Origin: Thalassotalea insulae
GTDB taxonomy: Bacteria > Pseudomonadota > Gammaproteobacteria > Enterobacterales > Alteromonadaceae
Direction of reading: 5' to 3'
Assembly (NCBI RefSeq): GCF_030161395.1
Contig: NZ_BSST01000001.1
Location: 930,001-994,000 of the forward strand
Length of the DNA: 64,000 bases
In this document: positions 1-9,549 of the stretch, in pieces
How positions within the stretch are numbered: position 1 is the first letter of the stretch
How the letters are laid out: each line of letters starts with the position of its first letter
Position numbers and translations under genes: made by a program
The notes under the pieces: model-generated
What the model saw: only the letters and a program-made list of their open reading frames with translations
Databases searched by the model: none
What the model was told of the DNA's origin: nothing

Positions 1-971
1 AAATTTATGATCCCGGCTTTTATCAGTTAAAAGGCGTTGAAAACAAGCGTCGTGACTGGAAAAAATGGGGACATGGTAAAGTTAACCTCAGTAAATCTAT
101 GGAGCAATCTTGCAACGTTTACTACTATGATCTCGCTTATAAACTGGGGATCACCCGTATTGCCCGAATGATGGAAAAGTTTGGCTTTGGCGAATATACC
201 GGCATCGATATTTTAGAAGAAAACCGTGCAATCATGCCCAGCGTCGAATGGAAGCGTGCCCGTTACAATAAGCCCTGGTATGCCGGTGAAACTCTGTCGG
301 TTGGTATAGGTCAAAGTTACTGGACAGTCACGCCACTACAACTGGCACAGGCAATGTCAATTTTAGTCAATAAAGGCCATATCAAGGTACCGCATTTATT
401 AAAAGCCACCTCAGAAGTAATAGAAAACTCTGATCCAGAGCATTCGAAAACAGAAAGCACTAACTCTAAATTGAGTCAAACTAGTAAAAAGCGCAATTTG
501 ATGACCACAGAAATGCCAGTTGATGAAAAGCCACCGATTATTTTAAAAAATGACAAAAACTGGGAATTTGTGTTAGACGGTATGCATAACACGGTGCAGA
601 AAAAAGGCGCTACCGGCTATAAAGCATTTAAAGGCAGCAAGTACGATGCTGCCGGTAAAACCGGTTCAGCACAAACCGCCAATATTGCCCAGGGAGAAGA
701 ATACAACGCTGAGTTAGTTCAGGAAAACCAGCGTGATAATGCAATGTTTGTTGCTTTTGCGCCTTATGAAAATCCGGAAATAGTAGTCGCAGTCGCAATA
801 GAAAACGTTGCCAAAGGTGGTGGAGGAGCTAATGCTGCCCCGGTTGCACGACAAATATTAGATCAGTACTTTGGTGATCGTATCATAGTCAGTAAAAACA
901 AGCACCCGCACCATGATGTAGTTTACGGTGAGCAATATTTAGCAGAAAAAAATAACGTGAGAAAAAATTAA
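1..971 (+). CDS. mrdA: Penicillin-binding protein 2, C-terminal part (5' end outside window)
   Basis: Class B transpeptidase that crosslinks peptidoglycan during rod elongation, acting in the periplasm with RodA. The reading frame is open from base 3 through residues reading YDPGFYQLKG, so the gene begins left of the window and only the transpeptidase half is seen. The SxN motif (SCN, just after base 99) and the KTGS motif (AAGKTGSAQTA, near base 650) are present; the STxK serine lies outside. The stop overlaps the rodA start by one base (TAATG), as expected for the mrdA-rodA operon. A Lys/Ser/Thr-rich insert lies around bases 420-530 between the SCN and KTGS motifs. Identification is confident. 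Confidence 0.96.
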   Translation, partial: IYDPGFYQLKGVENKRRDWKKWGHGKVNLSKSMEQSCNVYYYDLAYKLGITRIARMMEKFGFGEYTGIDILEENRAIMPSVEWKRARYNKPWYAGETLSVGIGQSYWTVTPLQLAQAMSILVNKGHIKVPHLLKATSEVIENSDPEHSKTESTNSKLSQTSKKRNLMTTEMPVDEKPPIILKNDKNWEFVLDGMHNTVQKKGATGYKAFKGSKYDAAGKTGSAQTANIAQGEEYNAELVQENQRDNAMFVAFAPYENPEIVVAVAIENVAKGGGGANAAPVARQILDQYFGDRIIVSKNKHPHHDVVYGEQYLAEKNNVRKN

Positions 972-2086
972 TGCGTTCGACCGGACAAGATCAACAGAAA
1001 AAACGCACTTTTTGGCAAAAGCTCCATATTGATGTACCGCTACTGACTGCAATTCTTACCTTGATGATACTTGGTTTATTTATTGTATATAGCGCCAGTG
1101 GTCAAAACATTGATATGGCGATAAAACAAGCGAGGAATATGGGCATTGCTTTGCTGGTCATGTTTATTATCGCACAAATACCACCACTGGTTTATCAAAA
1201 ATGGGCAGTACCTGTATTTATTGTCGGCATTTTATTGTTGATCAGTGTGATGTTTTTTGGTCAAGTCATCAATGGTAGTCGTCGCTGGCTTAACTTAGGT
1301 GTCGCTATGTTTCAACCCTCAGAGGTGATGAAACTTATCGTGCCTATAGCCGTTGCATGGTATGTCAGCCAATACGATCTTCCCACTAAGCTGATAAATA
1401 TTATTACTGCTTTTATCTTGTTGTTGATCCCTACATTACTGATAGCTAAGCAACCAGATCTCGGCACTTCGCTTTTGATTGCCAGCTCAGGAATTTTTGT
1501 CATATTTCTTGCTGGCGCCAGTTGGAAATTAATTGGCTCCTGCGGCATATTAGCATCTGCTTTTGCACCAATATTATGGTTGTTTCTAATGAAAGATTAC
1601 CAAAAGCAGCGGGTACTAACATTTCTCAACCCAGAACAAGATCCACTTGGCTCTGGCTATCATATTATCCAATCAAAAATTGCCATAGGTTCAGGCGGCT
1701 TACAGGGTAAAGGTTGGCTTCAGGGTACTCAGTCACAATTAGAATTTTTACCCGAGCGTCATACCGACTTTATTTTTGCCGTTTTTAGCGAAGAGTTTGG
1801 CTTATTAGGTGTCACCTTATTATTATTAGTCTATCTCAGCATTGTCATGCGTGGTCTATGGATAGCAGTAAACGCCCAGCAGGCATTTACTAAATTGTTA
1901 GCAGGCAGCCTGACATTAACTTTTTTTGTTTATGTTTTTGTCAATATTGGCATGGTTTCCGGATTATTACCTGTAGTTGGAGTACCACTGCCACTAGTCA
2001 GCTACGGTGGCACGTCAATGGTGACCTTGATGGCCGGCTTTGGCATACTGATGGCAATCAGTACTCATCGCAGATTTAACGTTTAG
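971..2086 (+). CDS. rodA: Rod shape-determining protein RodA, SEDS glycosyltransferase
   Basis: Integral membrane SEDS peptidoglycan polymerase that extends glycan strands from lipid II in the elongasome, paired with PBP2. The 371-residue protein matches the usual family length (about 370) and has about ten hydrophobic segments. Family signatures visible include NGSRRWLNLG near residue 98, QPSEVMK just after it, and the C-terminal PLPLVSYGGTSM block. Its ATG overlaps the mrdA stop by one base, so the pair is translationally coupled; rlpA follows 18 bases later in the same operon. Confidence 0.97.
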   Translation: MRSTGQDQQKKRTFWQKLHIDVPLLTAILTLMILGLFIVYSASGQNIDMAIKQARNMGIALLVMFIIAQIPPLVYQKWAVPVFIVGILLLISVMFFGQVINGSRRWLNLGVAMFQPSEVMKLIVPIAVAWYVSQYDLPTKLINIITAFILLLIPTLLIAKQPDLGTSLLIASSGIFVIFLAGASWKLIGSCGILASAFAPILWLFLMKDYQKQRVLTFLNPEQDPLGSGYHIIQSKIAIGSGGLQGKGWLQGTQSQLEFLPERHTDFIFAVFSEEFGLLGVTLLLLVYLSIVMRGLWIAVNAQQAFTKLLAGSLTLTFFVYVFVNIGMVSGLLPVVGVPLPLVSYGGTSMVTLMAGFGILMAISTHRRFNV

Positions 2087-2104
2087 CGCCTGAGATAAGG
2101 GAAG

Positions 2105-2911
2105 ATGCAATTAATGAAAAAACAGATATTTAGCATCAAAATAACGATTATACTAGCTTTGCTATTCTCTGGATGTAGTGCGCAATATGGTCGTTACCAG
2201 CAAAAACACGACAGCCACCCTACCCGTAAACCGACGACAATTGAACTGCAAGACGCCACTCCTAGAGCTGAGCCATTAAGTAAAGGTGGTAATCGCAATT
2301 ATCAGGTCAGAGGAAAACACTACCAAGTGCTAAACTCAGCAAAAAATTTTACCGAACAAGGTATAGCCTCCTGGTATGGTAAAAAATTTCATGGTCATCT
2401 CACCTCTAATGGTGAAATCTACAATATGTACGGCATGAGCGCCGCCCATAAAAATTTACCTTTGCCTACTTATGTCAAAGTTACGAACAACAGTAACAAT
2501 AAAAGCGTGATTGTCCGGGTTAATGACCGTGGACCATTTCATAGTGACCGCATTATCGACCTTTCATACAGTGCCGCTTATAAGCTAGATATGTTAAAAA
2601 CCGGCACGGCAAATGTCACCTTAGAAGCTATCACAGATTTTAACGTTAACACTCCTAACATAGTACAAAAAACACCTGCAGAACAAACTCAGGCTAAGTA
2701 TGTCCAGGTATTTGCTACGCAAAATATGCAGTTAGCGACAAAAACAGCGAATGCTATCGCGTCATTATTTCAGTTACCCGTCAAAAGTATTAATAAGGAT
2801 AACCTATTTAAGGTGCATGTTGGGCCAATAGATAATACAAGCACCTTGAATAATGTACTATTGCAACTGCAAAACAATGGTTACCCTAATGCCTTTAAAA
2901 TTGCACCTTAG
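2105..2911 (+). CDS. rlpA: Septal ring lytic transglycosylase RlpA family lipoprotein
   Basis: Outer-membrane lipoprotein with a double-psi beta-barrel (about residues 82-175; GIASWYGKKFHG and VRVNDRGPF are the family blocks) and a C-terminal SPOR domain (about residues 195-268) that binds denuded septal glycan. RlpA proteins cleave such strands in some gammaproteobacteria. The N-terminus has a signal peptide ending at a lipobox-like FSGC with Cys24; Phe at -3 is slightly atypical. An AAGGGAAG ribosome site precedes the ATG; a second in-frame ATG lies three codons in (MKKQIF). It sits in the mrdA-rodA-rlpA-dacA order typical of Gammaproteobacteria. Confidence 0.93.
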   Translation: MQLMKKQIFSIKITIILALLFSGCSAQYGRYQQKHDSHPTRKPTTIELQDATPRAEPLSKGGNRNYQVRGKHYQVLNSAKNFTEQGIASWYGKKFHGHLTSNGEIYNMYGMSAAHKNLPLPTYVKVTNNSNNKSVIVRVNDRGPFHSDRIIDLSYSAAYKLDMLKTGTANVTLEAITDFNVNTPNIVQKTPAEQTQAKYVQVFATQNMQLATKTANAIASLFQLPVKSINKDNLFKVHVGPIDNTSTLNNVLLQLQNNGYPNAFKIAP

Positions 2912-2980
2912 TAAAATTTACTAAAAACACGAAAAGATACAAATAGACTGGCTTTTCCCCATAGAAATCATAGTTAAAAC

Positions 2981-2989
2981 TGGTATACT
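2981..2989 (+). promoter_or_regulatory. Candidate extended -10 promoter for dacA
   Basis: TGGTATACT is an extended -10 element (TGn plus TATACT), about 76 bases before the dacA start, in an intergenic space of about 150 bases. No good -35 hexamer is seen at 17 bases, which fits an extended -10 promoter. It would let dacA be transcribed apart from mrdA-rodA-rlpA. Confidence 0.45.
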
Positions 2990-3064
2990 GCTGAGAACTT
3001 TTTCGTTTGTTTACGATTAAAATTTAATTAACTCAACTATCAATACAATTTTCACAGGATAACT

Positions 3065-4261
3065 ATGCCTTCTCATTTGGCCAAAACATTCACGAAAAAA
3101 CCTCAAAAACTCATTAACTTATTTGCCTCTGTTGCGTTATCTTTTGCCTCTTTTACTCATGCGGCAAACATAATTCCGTCTCCTCCTCAGATAAACGCTA
3201 AAGGTCATATTCTTCTCGACTACACCACAGGTAAAATTATCGCTGAAGGCAATGCTGATACTTTATTAGCGCCGGCAAGTTTAACCAAGATGATGACCAG
3301 CTATATTATTGGTAAAGAGCTACAATCAGGCAATATCAGTAAGCATGATAAAGTTAAAATCAGCGAAAACGCCTGGGCAACCGGCAACCCTGTACTTAGT
3401 GGTTCTTCATTAATGTTTTTAGAGGTAGGTAAAGAAGTCGAAGTCGACTTACTTAATCAAGGCATTATCGTCGCCTCAGGAAACGACGCTTGTATTGCGA
3501 TGGCAGAACATATTGCCGGTAGTGAAGATGCTTTTGCTGATTTAATGAATGCCCACGCTGAACAACTCGGTATGAGCAGTAGTTATTTCGAAAACAGTCA
3601 TGGCCTGGACAGTCAGGAACATAAAACAACGCCACGTGACATGGCAACTCTGGCAATAGCCTTGATCAGAGATGTTCCTGAAGAATATAAAGTCTATAGC
3701 CAAAAATCATTTACTTTTAACAATATCAAACAATATAACCGTAACGGATTATTGTGGGATAAAAGCATGAATGTTGACGGTTTAAAAACCGGTCATACCT
3801 CACAAGCAGGCTATAGTCTGGTAACTTCAGCAACTAAAGGCGACATGCGCTTAGTAACAGTGGTTATGGGCACTGAAAGCGAACGCGCCCGTAAAGTAGA
3901 AAGTAAAAAACTATTAAATTACGGTTTCCGCTTTTTCGAAACTTATACTCCCTATAAAGCTGGAGAAAAATTTGTTTCCAACCGTGTATGGATGGGCGAT
4001 AAAAAAGAAGTGGAATTAGGCATTTTGCAAGACACTCCTATCACAATTCCACGTGGGCAGCGTAAAAATTTGCAAGCAAATTTTGAACTCAATAAACAAC
4101 TGATTGCGCCGTTAGCCAAAGGAGCGATTGTCGGTAAAGTATTTTTACAATTAGATGGCGAAGACATTGGTGAATATCCATTGGTAACGTTACAAGAAGT
4201 TAATGAAGGTGGCATTTTTGATCGCCTGATGGACTATGTAAAACTGCAATTTGCCAACTAA
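3065..4261 (+). CDS. dacA: D-alanyl-D-alanine carboxypeptidase (PBP5/6 family)
   Basis: Low-molecular-weight penicillin-binding protein that trims the terminal D-Ala from peptidoglycan pentapeptides in the periplasm. It has a signal peptide (cleaved near FTHA-ANI, residue 33), the peptidase S11 motifs SLTK (near residue 72), SGN (SGNDAC) and KTG (KTGHTSQAG), then the PBP5 C-terminal beta domain. The end (FDRLMDYVKLQF) is the amphipathic membrane anchor helix. At 398 residues it is of normal length. A strong terminator follows at 4284. Confidence 0.96.
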   Translation: MPSHLAKTFTKKPQKLINLFASVALSFASFTHAANIIPSPPQINAKGHILLDYTTGKIIAEGNADTLLAPASLTKMMTSYIIGKELQSGNISKHDKVKISENAWATGNPVLSGSSLMFLEVGKEVEVDLLNQGIIVASGNDACIAMAEHIAGSEDAFADLMNAHAEQLGMSSSYFENSHGLDSQEHKTTPRDMATLAIALIRDVPEEYKVYSQKSFTFNNIKQYNRNGLLWDKSMNVDGLKTGHTSQAGYSLVTSATKGDMRLVTVVMGTESERARKVESKKLLNYGFRFFETYTPYKAGEKFVSNRVWMGDKKEVELGILQDTPITIPRGQRKNLQANFELNKQLIAPLAKGAIVGKVFLQLDGEDIGEYPLVTLQEVNEGGIFDRLMDYVKLQFAN

Positions 4262-4283
4262 TTCCCCTCAAATACAAACGCCA

Positions 4284-4310
4284 AAAAAGCCCGGTTTTAC
4301 CGGGCTTTTT
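4284..4310 (+). terminator. Rho-independent terminator after dacA
   Basis: Perfect 11-base stem (AAAAAGCCCGG / CCGGGCTTTTT) with a TTTTA loop; the right arm ends in a T run. It separates the cell-wall operon from the lipoate genes. Confidence 0.93.
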
Positions 4311-4457
4311 TATCAAATCTGCAAATAAATCTGCCATCGTCTTATCAACACTTGATTTAAGTTAATACGTCACCATTTTGCTTACCATCATTTAATGATA
4401 AAATAACTCGATTAACTAGTTTTACCAAACGCTTTATTGGTAAGTATGAGAGCCAAA

Positions 4458-4721
4458 ATGAACACCAAATTTGATGAACTACTTGATTTCCCAACTGTTT
4501 TGAATTTCAAAGTAATGGGGATCGCCTGTGACGAACTACCGGATTTAATCATTGCTGAGCTGCAAAAACATACCCCAGGAGATTACTCTCCTACCATTAA
4601 GCCAAGCTCTAAAGGCAATTATCACTCGGTAGCGATTGCCGTAACAGTGACTAGTAAAGAGCATATCGAGCTTATTTATCAGTCATTATCTGCTATTGAA
4701 GAAGTCAGATACGTATTATAA
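4458..4721 (+). CDS. ybeD: YbeD family protein (DUF493, UPF0250)
   Basis: Small 87-residue ACT-like protein of unknown exact role, conserved beside lipB in Gammaproteobacteria. The pattern ELLDFPTVLNFKVMG, HTPGDYSPT and KPSSKGNYHSV is diagnostic. I chose the ATG at 4458 because it gives an N-terminus (MNTKFDELL) and length equal to the E. coli protein; longer in-frame starts exist at 4437 (TTG) and 4446 (ATG). The lipB start is 61 bases downstream. Confidence 0.92.
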   Translation: MNTKFDELLDFPTVLNFKVMGIACDELPDLIIAELQKHTPGDYSPTIKPSSKGNYHSVAIAVTVTSKEHIELIYQSLSAIEEVRYVL

Positions 4722-4782
4722 CGCTCGCTGACAAAGATCTTAGTTGAACATCAGCGCTCCAGTAAATATCTAAGGCAGTACT

Positions 4783-5442
4783 TTGAATCACTCACTAATT
4801 GTGCGACAGCTCAATCAGCTGGACTACACCTCAGTGTGGCAAGCAATGCAGCGCTTTACTGATGGCCGAGACGACAGCACCCTCGATGAATTATGGCTGG
4901 TAGAGCACCCGGCGGTTTTTACTCAAGGACAAGCAGGTAAAGAAGAGCATTTATTGATGCCGGGAGATATTCCGGTAGTTAAAGTCGACCGTGGTGGCCA
5001 AGTGACTTATCATGGCCCGGGTCAACAAGTGATGTACTTTATGATCAACTTGCGCCGTCGTAAAATGGGAGTCAGAGAGTTAGTTACCTTAATCGAAAAC
5101 GGCATTATTGCCACACTGGCAGATTTTGACATCGACGCCTACGCCAAGTCAGACGCACCTGGCGTTTATGTGGATAATAAAAAAGTTGCTTCGTTAGGAC
5201 TCAGAGTAAGAAAAGGCTGCTCATTTCACGGCCTGGCGCTTAATATCGATATGGATTTATCACCTTTTTTACGCATTAACCCTTGCGGTTACGCAGGGTT
5301 AGAAATGATACAAACATCGGCTATCAGTGAACTTAACACTGTCGAACAAGCGGGTGTGACATTAGTTAAACATATGTCGTCATTACTTAACGTTGATGAC
5401 ATTCGTTACCAAACAGGATTGGAGTCATTACATGACCATTAA
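4783..5442 (+). CDS. lipB: Lipoyl(octanoyl) transferase LipB
   Basis: Transfers octanoate from acyl carrier protein to the lipoyl domains of 2-oxo-acid dehydrogenases and GcvH, the first step of lipoate synthesis. The family block [12 protein letters not shown], the catalytic Lys in [12 protein letters not shown] and the acyl-accepting Cys in [10 protein letters not shown] are all present. Length 219 matches E. coli LipB. The start is a TTG preceded by AAGG; no in-frame ATG gives a full N-terminus. The end overlaps lipA by 11 bases. Confidence 0.96.
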   Translation: MNHSLIVRQLNQLDYTSVWQAMQRFTDGRDDSTLDELWLVEHPAVFTQGQAGKEEHLLMPGDIPVVKVDRGGQVTYHGPGQQVMYFMINLRRRKMGVRELVTLIENGIIATLADFDIDAYAKSDAPGVYVDNKKVASLGLRVRKGCSFHGLALNIDMDLSPFLRINPCGYAGLEMIQTSAISELNTVEQAGVTLVKHMSSLLNVDDIRYQTGLESLHDH

Positions 5443-6400
5443 ATCATCTCGCATTGCTCCAGGCACTAAACTACGTGATGCCGACAAATTAGCACATATT
5501 CCGATTAAAGTTGTTCCGTCTGAACGGGAAACTATGTTAAGAAAGCCCGAATGGCTCAGGATCAAACTCCCTCGTAGTTCAGAGCGAATTGATAATATTA
5601 AATCCGCATTACGTAAGCACAACTTACATTCTGTTTGTGAAGAAGCGTCATGCCCGAATTTATCTGAATGTTTTAATCACGGCACCGCTACCTTTATGAT
5701 CTTAGGGGATATCTGTACCAGACGTTGTCCGTTCTGTGATGTTGGTCATGGCCGTCCATTAGCACCAGATACCGAAGAACCAAGAAAATTAGCATTAACG
5801 CTAAAAGATATGGCGTTAAAATATGTCGTTATCACCTCCGTTGACCGGGATGACTTACGCGACGGCGGTGCTCAACAATTTGCTGAATGTATTAAAGAAA
5901 TTGCCGAACTAGCGCCTCACACTAAGGTTGAAGTGTTAGTACCGGATTTTCGTGGTCGTATGGACAGAGCGCTTGAAATTCTTAATCAGCATCCTCCGCA
6001 TGTATTTAACCATAATTTAGAAACGGCACCTCGTCTTTATACTAAAGCTAGACCTGGCGCTAATTATCAATGGTCACTTGACCTATTGAAAAAATTTGGT
6101 CAAGCAAACCCTGAGGTTCCGACCAAATCCGGCTTAATGGTTGGCTTAGGTGAAACCAATGACGAAATACTAGAAGTGATGCGTGATTTACGCGCCCATG
6201 GCGTCACTATGCTCACTATCGGTCAATACTTACAGCCAAGTAAAGACCACTTACCCGTTGAGCGTTATGTCCATCCAGATGAGTTCCAAATGTTCCATGA
6301 TGAAGCAATGAAAATGGGCTTTGAACACGCCGCTTGCGGTCCACTGGTACGATCTTCTTACCATGCGGATAAACAAGCTGCAGGTGAAGAAGTTAAATAG
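5432..6400 (+). CDS. lipA: Lipoyl synthase LipA (radical SAM)
   Basis: Inserts two sulfurs into protein-bound octanoyl groups to form lipoyl cofactor. The radical-SAM motif CTRRCPFC and the auxiliary-cluster cysteines ([12 protein letters not shown]) are visible, as is the C-terminal [10 protein letters not shown] block with the serine that ligates the auxiliary cluster. The ATG at 5432 follows a GGAG ribosome site and gives 322 residues, as in E. coli; an upstream in-frame ATG (5393) would lie deep inside lipB and is less likely. Coupled to lipB. Confidence 0.97.
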   Translation: MTIKSSRIAPGTKLRDADKLAHIPIKVVPSERETMLRKPEWLRIKLPRSSERIDNIKSALRKHNLHSVCEEASCPNLSECFNHGTATFMILGDICTRRCPFCDVGHGRPLAPDTEEPRKLALTLKDMALKYVVITSVDRDDLRDGGAQQFAECIKEIAELAPHTKVEVLVPDFRGRMDRALEILNQHPPHVFNHNLETAPRLYTKARPGANYQWSLDLLKKFGQANPEVPTKSGLMVGLGETNDEILEVMRDLRAHGVTMLTIGQYLQPSKDHLPVERYVHPDEFQMFHDEAMKMGFEHAACGPLVRSSYHADKQAAGEEVK

Positions 6401-6408
6401 CGTTAAGT

Positions 6409-6440
6409 GACATCAATTACGTTCGGTCGTAATTGATGTC
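6409..6440. terminator. Hairpin between convergent lipA and binding-protein gene
   Basis: Perfect 13-base stem GACATCAATTACG / CGTAATTGATGTC around a TTCGGT loop. It begins 9 bases after the lipA stop and overlaps the last nine codons and stop of the opposing gene. There is no clear T run on either side, so it may protect 3' ends more than terminate. Confidence 0.6.
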
Positions 6441-7162
6441 ATGCCACTTGACGGTAAATAAATATACTTTAAATACCCAGAAAAAATACTATCCAAATCC
6501 AACCGTTTTATTGCACTATCTAACGATTGTTTTAACGCTTTACCTTGTTCATTATTGCTCACCGCAATACTGGCAGGAACTTGAGCTATTGATTGATAAT
6601 ACACCCCATAGACTCCTTTCTCTGCAAGTAACGTCATCACAGATGCTCGTTCAAACAGCAAAACATCGATCCTACCTTTGATCAACATATCAACCAATTG
6701 TTCTAAGGCTCTCACCTCGACAAACATCGATGCGTCAATACCTAATTGTTGAGCCAAAAAAACAGCGTTTCCTGACGTTGTACCAATTCGCTTTTCTTTT
6801 ATCTGCTCGATACTTAAAAACTGAGGCTGTAATGCAAACAGATCTGACGTCGTCTGAATTTGCCAGTCAAGCTCTAATGCATATTGATAAAAAGAAGGGG
6901 TTTCCAAGTTTTTAGGAGTATGACCTGCAATATCGATACGACCATACTTTAGCTCATGTTTAGCGCGGGCATAGGTCATAACCTGCACATCAAACTCAAA
7001 ATTAGAAATTTCTTCGATGGCATGCAGCATATCAACCGTTAAACCATCACCTTGTTCTGTAATAAACGGCGGGAAAGGTTCAAAAGCGATAGTTATAGCT
7101 CTGGTAGCACACTTGCCACAAAACGCAGTAAACAAAAAGCCAATAACTAATAACCACTTCAT
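6413..7162 (-). CDS. Periplasmic solute-binding protein, SBP_bac_3 type, orphan
   Basis: 249-residue protein with a signal peptide (MKWLLVIGFLFTAFCGKCA) and a family 3 solute-binding fold: opening strand ITIAFEPFPPF, then DGLTVDMLHAIEE, and the second-lobe GTTSGNAVF and DVLLFERAS segments. Such proteins bind amino acids or similar polar solutes. No ABC permease or ATPase gene is adjacent, and the C-terminus is ordinary, so it is an orphan that could serve a distant transporter or a sensor. It lies 69 bases downstream of the MFS gene on the same strand. The ligand is not predictable from sequence. Confidence 0.75.
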   Translation of the reverse strand: MKWLLVIGFLFTAFCGKCATRAITIAFEPFPPFITEQGDGLTVDMLHAIEEISNFEFDVQVMTYARAKHELKYGRIDIAGHTPKNLETPSFYQYALELDWQIQTTSDLFALQPQFLSIEQIKEKRIGTTSGNAVFLAQQLGIDASMFVEVRALEQLVDMLIKGRIDVLLFERASVMTLLAEKGVYGVYYQSIAQVPASIAVSNNEQGKALKQSLDSAIKRLDLDSIFSGYLKYIYLPSSGMTSITTERN

Positions 7163-7231
7163 TGGTCACCATGAATAAAAACAAGGGGTAACTATCCTAA
7201 CTATATGCAGCAAGCGTTTACTAAGCAAGCC

Positions 7232-8383
7232 CTACTTTGCTATCGGTGGCTTAATAAAACAAGCGAAACAACCGGCAATAAAACAAGCAATCGCGGCATA
7301 CTCAAATGCCATTTGCGCCCCAGAGCCATCTTGCCAAACAACGCCTGAACAATAGGCTCCTAACGCACCGCCAATGCCATAGACACCTGCAACATATATT
7401 GCCTGGCCGCGATTTTGCTGATTCACCTGAAAGTGCTGCTGCAGGAACTGAATAGATGCGCTATGGTATAAGCCGAAACTCGCCGCATGGATCAGCTGAG
7501 CAATTAATAACAGTGTTAAGTTATCTGCAAAATACCCGGTGAGATACCAACGTAGTGCAGTAATTAATAAGCTAAAAACAATCAGTAATCGGGCACCAAA
7601 CAAGCTATAAAGGTTGCCTGCAATAAAAAATACCGCTATTTCCGCAATGACTCCCAAGCTGATCAGTAAACCAACCGCATAATCAGGATAAGCAAGATCC
7701 CGCAAATATAAAGCAAAAAAACTATAATATGGACCAAAACTGATTTGTAGTAACAAACCAGCAATAAAGAATATCACAAAGTTAACAGCTAAAATTTTTG
7801 ATAGAATAGAACTCGCTTCACCCACCCTAAGCTTTCTTTCTCTTGGCTGCTTAAGTAAATAACTGGAACCGGCCAGCATCAACAACATCAACCAGCCCAA
7901 ATAGGTAAATGCTTCACTGCTAAAACGCCCTATCACTTCGCCTGCTAAAACGGCCAAGACAATAAAGCCAACACTGCCCCAAAGACGAATACGGGCATAA
8001 ATTTTCGCATTACGACGAATCGACAACATGGTCATCACTTCAAACTGCGGTAATATCGCCGTCCAAAACAGACTAAAAATTGCCAGTACAAACGTGATTG
8101 GCCAATAGCCATCAACCCAAAACAACAAGGTAAAAAATAACAATGCCAACGTAGAACCAAGCTGGATAATAGACAGTTGCTTACCTGACTTATCGGCAAC
8201 CATGGCCCATAAAGTTGGACCGATAATTTTTGTTGCGGTAAACATTGCCAAAATTTCACCTATTTGCAGCGAGTTAAAGCCTCGGCCATCGAGAAAAACC
8301 GGCAAAAAAGGCGTGACTAATCCTAGCAGACTAAAATAACAGAAATAACTAATGGAAAGTTTTTGAAAAAGCGGAGAACTCAT
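7232..8383 (-). CDS. MFS transporter, HcaT/LacY-like (MFS_1_like)
   Basis: About 383 residues with twelve hydrophobic segments; the N-terminal SISYFCYFSLLGLVTPFLPVFL and the MVADKSGK loop after TM2 place it with the phenylpropionate-permease/nucleoside-symporter-like group of the major facilitator superfamily. The substrate is unknown. I prefer the ATG at 8383, which starts right before the first hydrophobic block; a GTG at 8434 would add 17 polar residues. Just upstream on the mRNA a hairpin (8384-8440) abuts this ATG. It lies downstream of aroC, likely in one transcript. Confidence 0.85.
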   Translation of the reverse strand: MSSPLFQKLSISYFCYFSLLGLVTPFLPVFLDGRGFNSLQIGEILAMFTATKIIGPTLWAMVADKSGKQLSIIQLGSTLALLFFTLLFWVDGYWPITFVLAIFSLFWTAILPQFEVMTMLSIRRNAKIYARIRLWGSVGFIVLAVLAGEVIGRFSSEAFTYLGWLMLLMLAGSSYLLKQPRERKLRVGEASSILSKILAVNFVIFFIAGLLLQISFGPYYSFFALYLRDLAYPDYAVGLLISLGVIAEIAVFFIAGNLYSLFGARLLIVFSLLITALRWYLTGYFADNLTLLLIAQLIHAASFGLYHSASIQFLQQHFQVNQQNRGQAIYVAGVYGIGGALGAYCSGVVWQDGSGAQMAFEYAAIACFIAGCFACFIKPPIAK

Positions 8384-8440
8384 TAAGGCGTGTGGCTCTT
8401 GATAACATGTTTTTACAGCATCAAAGTTTAACACGCCTTA
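8384..8440 (-). promoter_or_regulatory. Inverted repeat abutting the MFS start codon
   Basis: TAAGGCGTGT (8384-8393) and ACACGCCTTA (8431-8440) form a perfect 10-base inverted repeat with a 37-base loop in the aroC-MFS intercistronic region. On the mRNA the right arm ends against the ATG, so folding would occlude initiation; as DNA it could be an operator. It has no T run. Confidence 0.4.
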
Positions 8441-8455
8441 GGTCAATTAATCACC

Positions 8456-9547
8456 CTAACGACAAATATCCGGGGTAATGCATTGGACATCTGCATTTTG
8501 CGCTCGATGACGCAGGTAGTGATCGACTAACGTAAGTGCCAGCATGGCCTCAGCAATAGGTACTGCACGAATACCTACACAAGGGTCATGGCGACCTTTA
8601 GTGATCAAATCTGTTGGCTTACCTTCAATATCTACCGTCTGCCCACTAACGCCGATACTAGACGTTGGTTTTAACGCCATATGAGCAACAATTGACTGAC
8701 CTGAGGAAATTCCCCCTAAGACACCACCGGCATGATTTGATTTGAAACCATCGGGAGTTAATTCATCTCTATGCTCAGAGCCCTTTTGGTTAACCACTGC
8801 GAAACCATCGCCAACTTCAACCCCTTTAACCGCATTAATACTCATTAAACCATGAGCAATATCAGCGTCTAAGCGATCAAAAATCGGTTCACCTAAGCCC
8901 ACTGGCACATTGTCAGCCACAACAGTTACTCGAGCGCCAATGGAATCTTTTTGCTTAATAATGCCGCGCAATAATTCATCTAACTGTTCAAGCTTAGTTT
9001 CATCAGGAAAAAAGAAAGCGTTTTGCTCAACGGCATCCCAGTTATATTGCCCTGCCTGAACATCACCAATTTGAGTCACACATGCCCGGATAGTAATACC
9101 GCACTGTGCTTGTAAATATTTTTTTGCAATAGCGCCGGCAGCAACTCGCATTGCAGTTTCCCGCGCCGATGAGCGTCCACCACCACGATAGTCTCTAATA
9201 CCGTACTTTTGCCAATAGGTATAATCTGCATGTCCTGGACGAAAACTTTGCGCAATATTACCGTAATCTTTTGAGCGCTGATCAGTATTCTCAATCATTA
9301 AACCAATCGGAGTACCAGTAGTTTTACCTTCAAAAACACCAGAAAGAATTTTAACCTGATCCGCTTCACGCCGTGCCGTAGTATAACGAGAAGTGCCTGG
9401 GCGTCTTCGATCGAGATCGATTTGTAAATCAGCTTCTGATAATTCCAGTCCTGGAGGACAACCGTCTATAATCGCTCCTAAGCCTAAACCATGACTCTCA
9501 CCAAAAGTAGTGACTGTAAATAATTTACCGAATGTATTGCCCGACAT
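8456..9547 (-). CDS. aroC: Chorismate synthase
   Basis: Last step of the shikimate pathway: converts 5-enolpyruvylshikimate-3-phosphate to chorismate using reduced FMN. Signatures [21 protein letters not shown] (N-terminus), [27 protein letters not shown] and the C-terminal [18 protein letters not shown] are all present. Length 363 equals the E. coli enzyme (361). It starts 2 bases after the prmB stop, so the pair is one operon. Confidence 0.98.
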   Translation of the reverse strand: MSGNTFGKLFTVTTFGESHGLGLGAIIDGCPPGLELSEADLQIDLDRRRPGTSRYTTARREADQVKILSGVFEGKTTGTPIGLMIENTDQRSKDYGNIAQSFRPGHADYTYWQKYGIRDYRGGGRSSARETAMRVAAGAIAKKYLQAQCGITIRACVTQIGDVQAGQYNWDAVEQNAFFFPDETKLEQLDELLRGIIKQKDSIGARVTVVADNVPVGLGEPIFDRLDADIAHGLMSINAVKGVEVGDGFAVVNQKGSEHRDELTPDGFKSNHAGGVLGGISSGQSIVAHMALKPTSSIGVSGQTVDIEGKPTDLITKGRHDPCVGIRAVPIAEAMLALTLVDHYLRHRAQNADVQCITPDICR

Positions 9548-9549
9548 TG

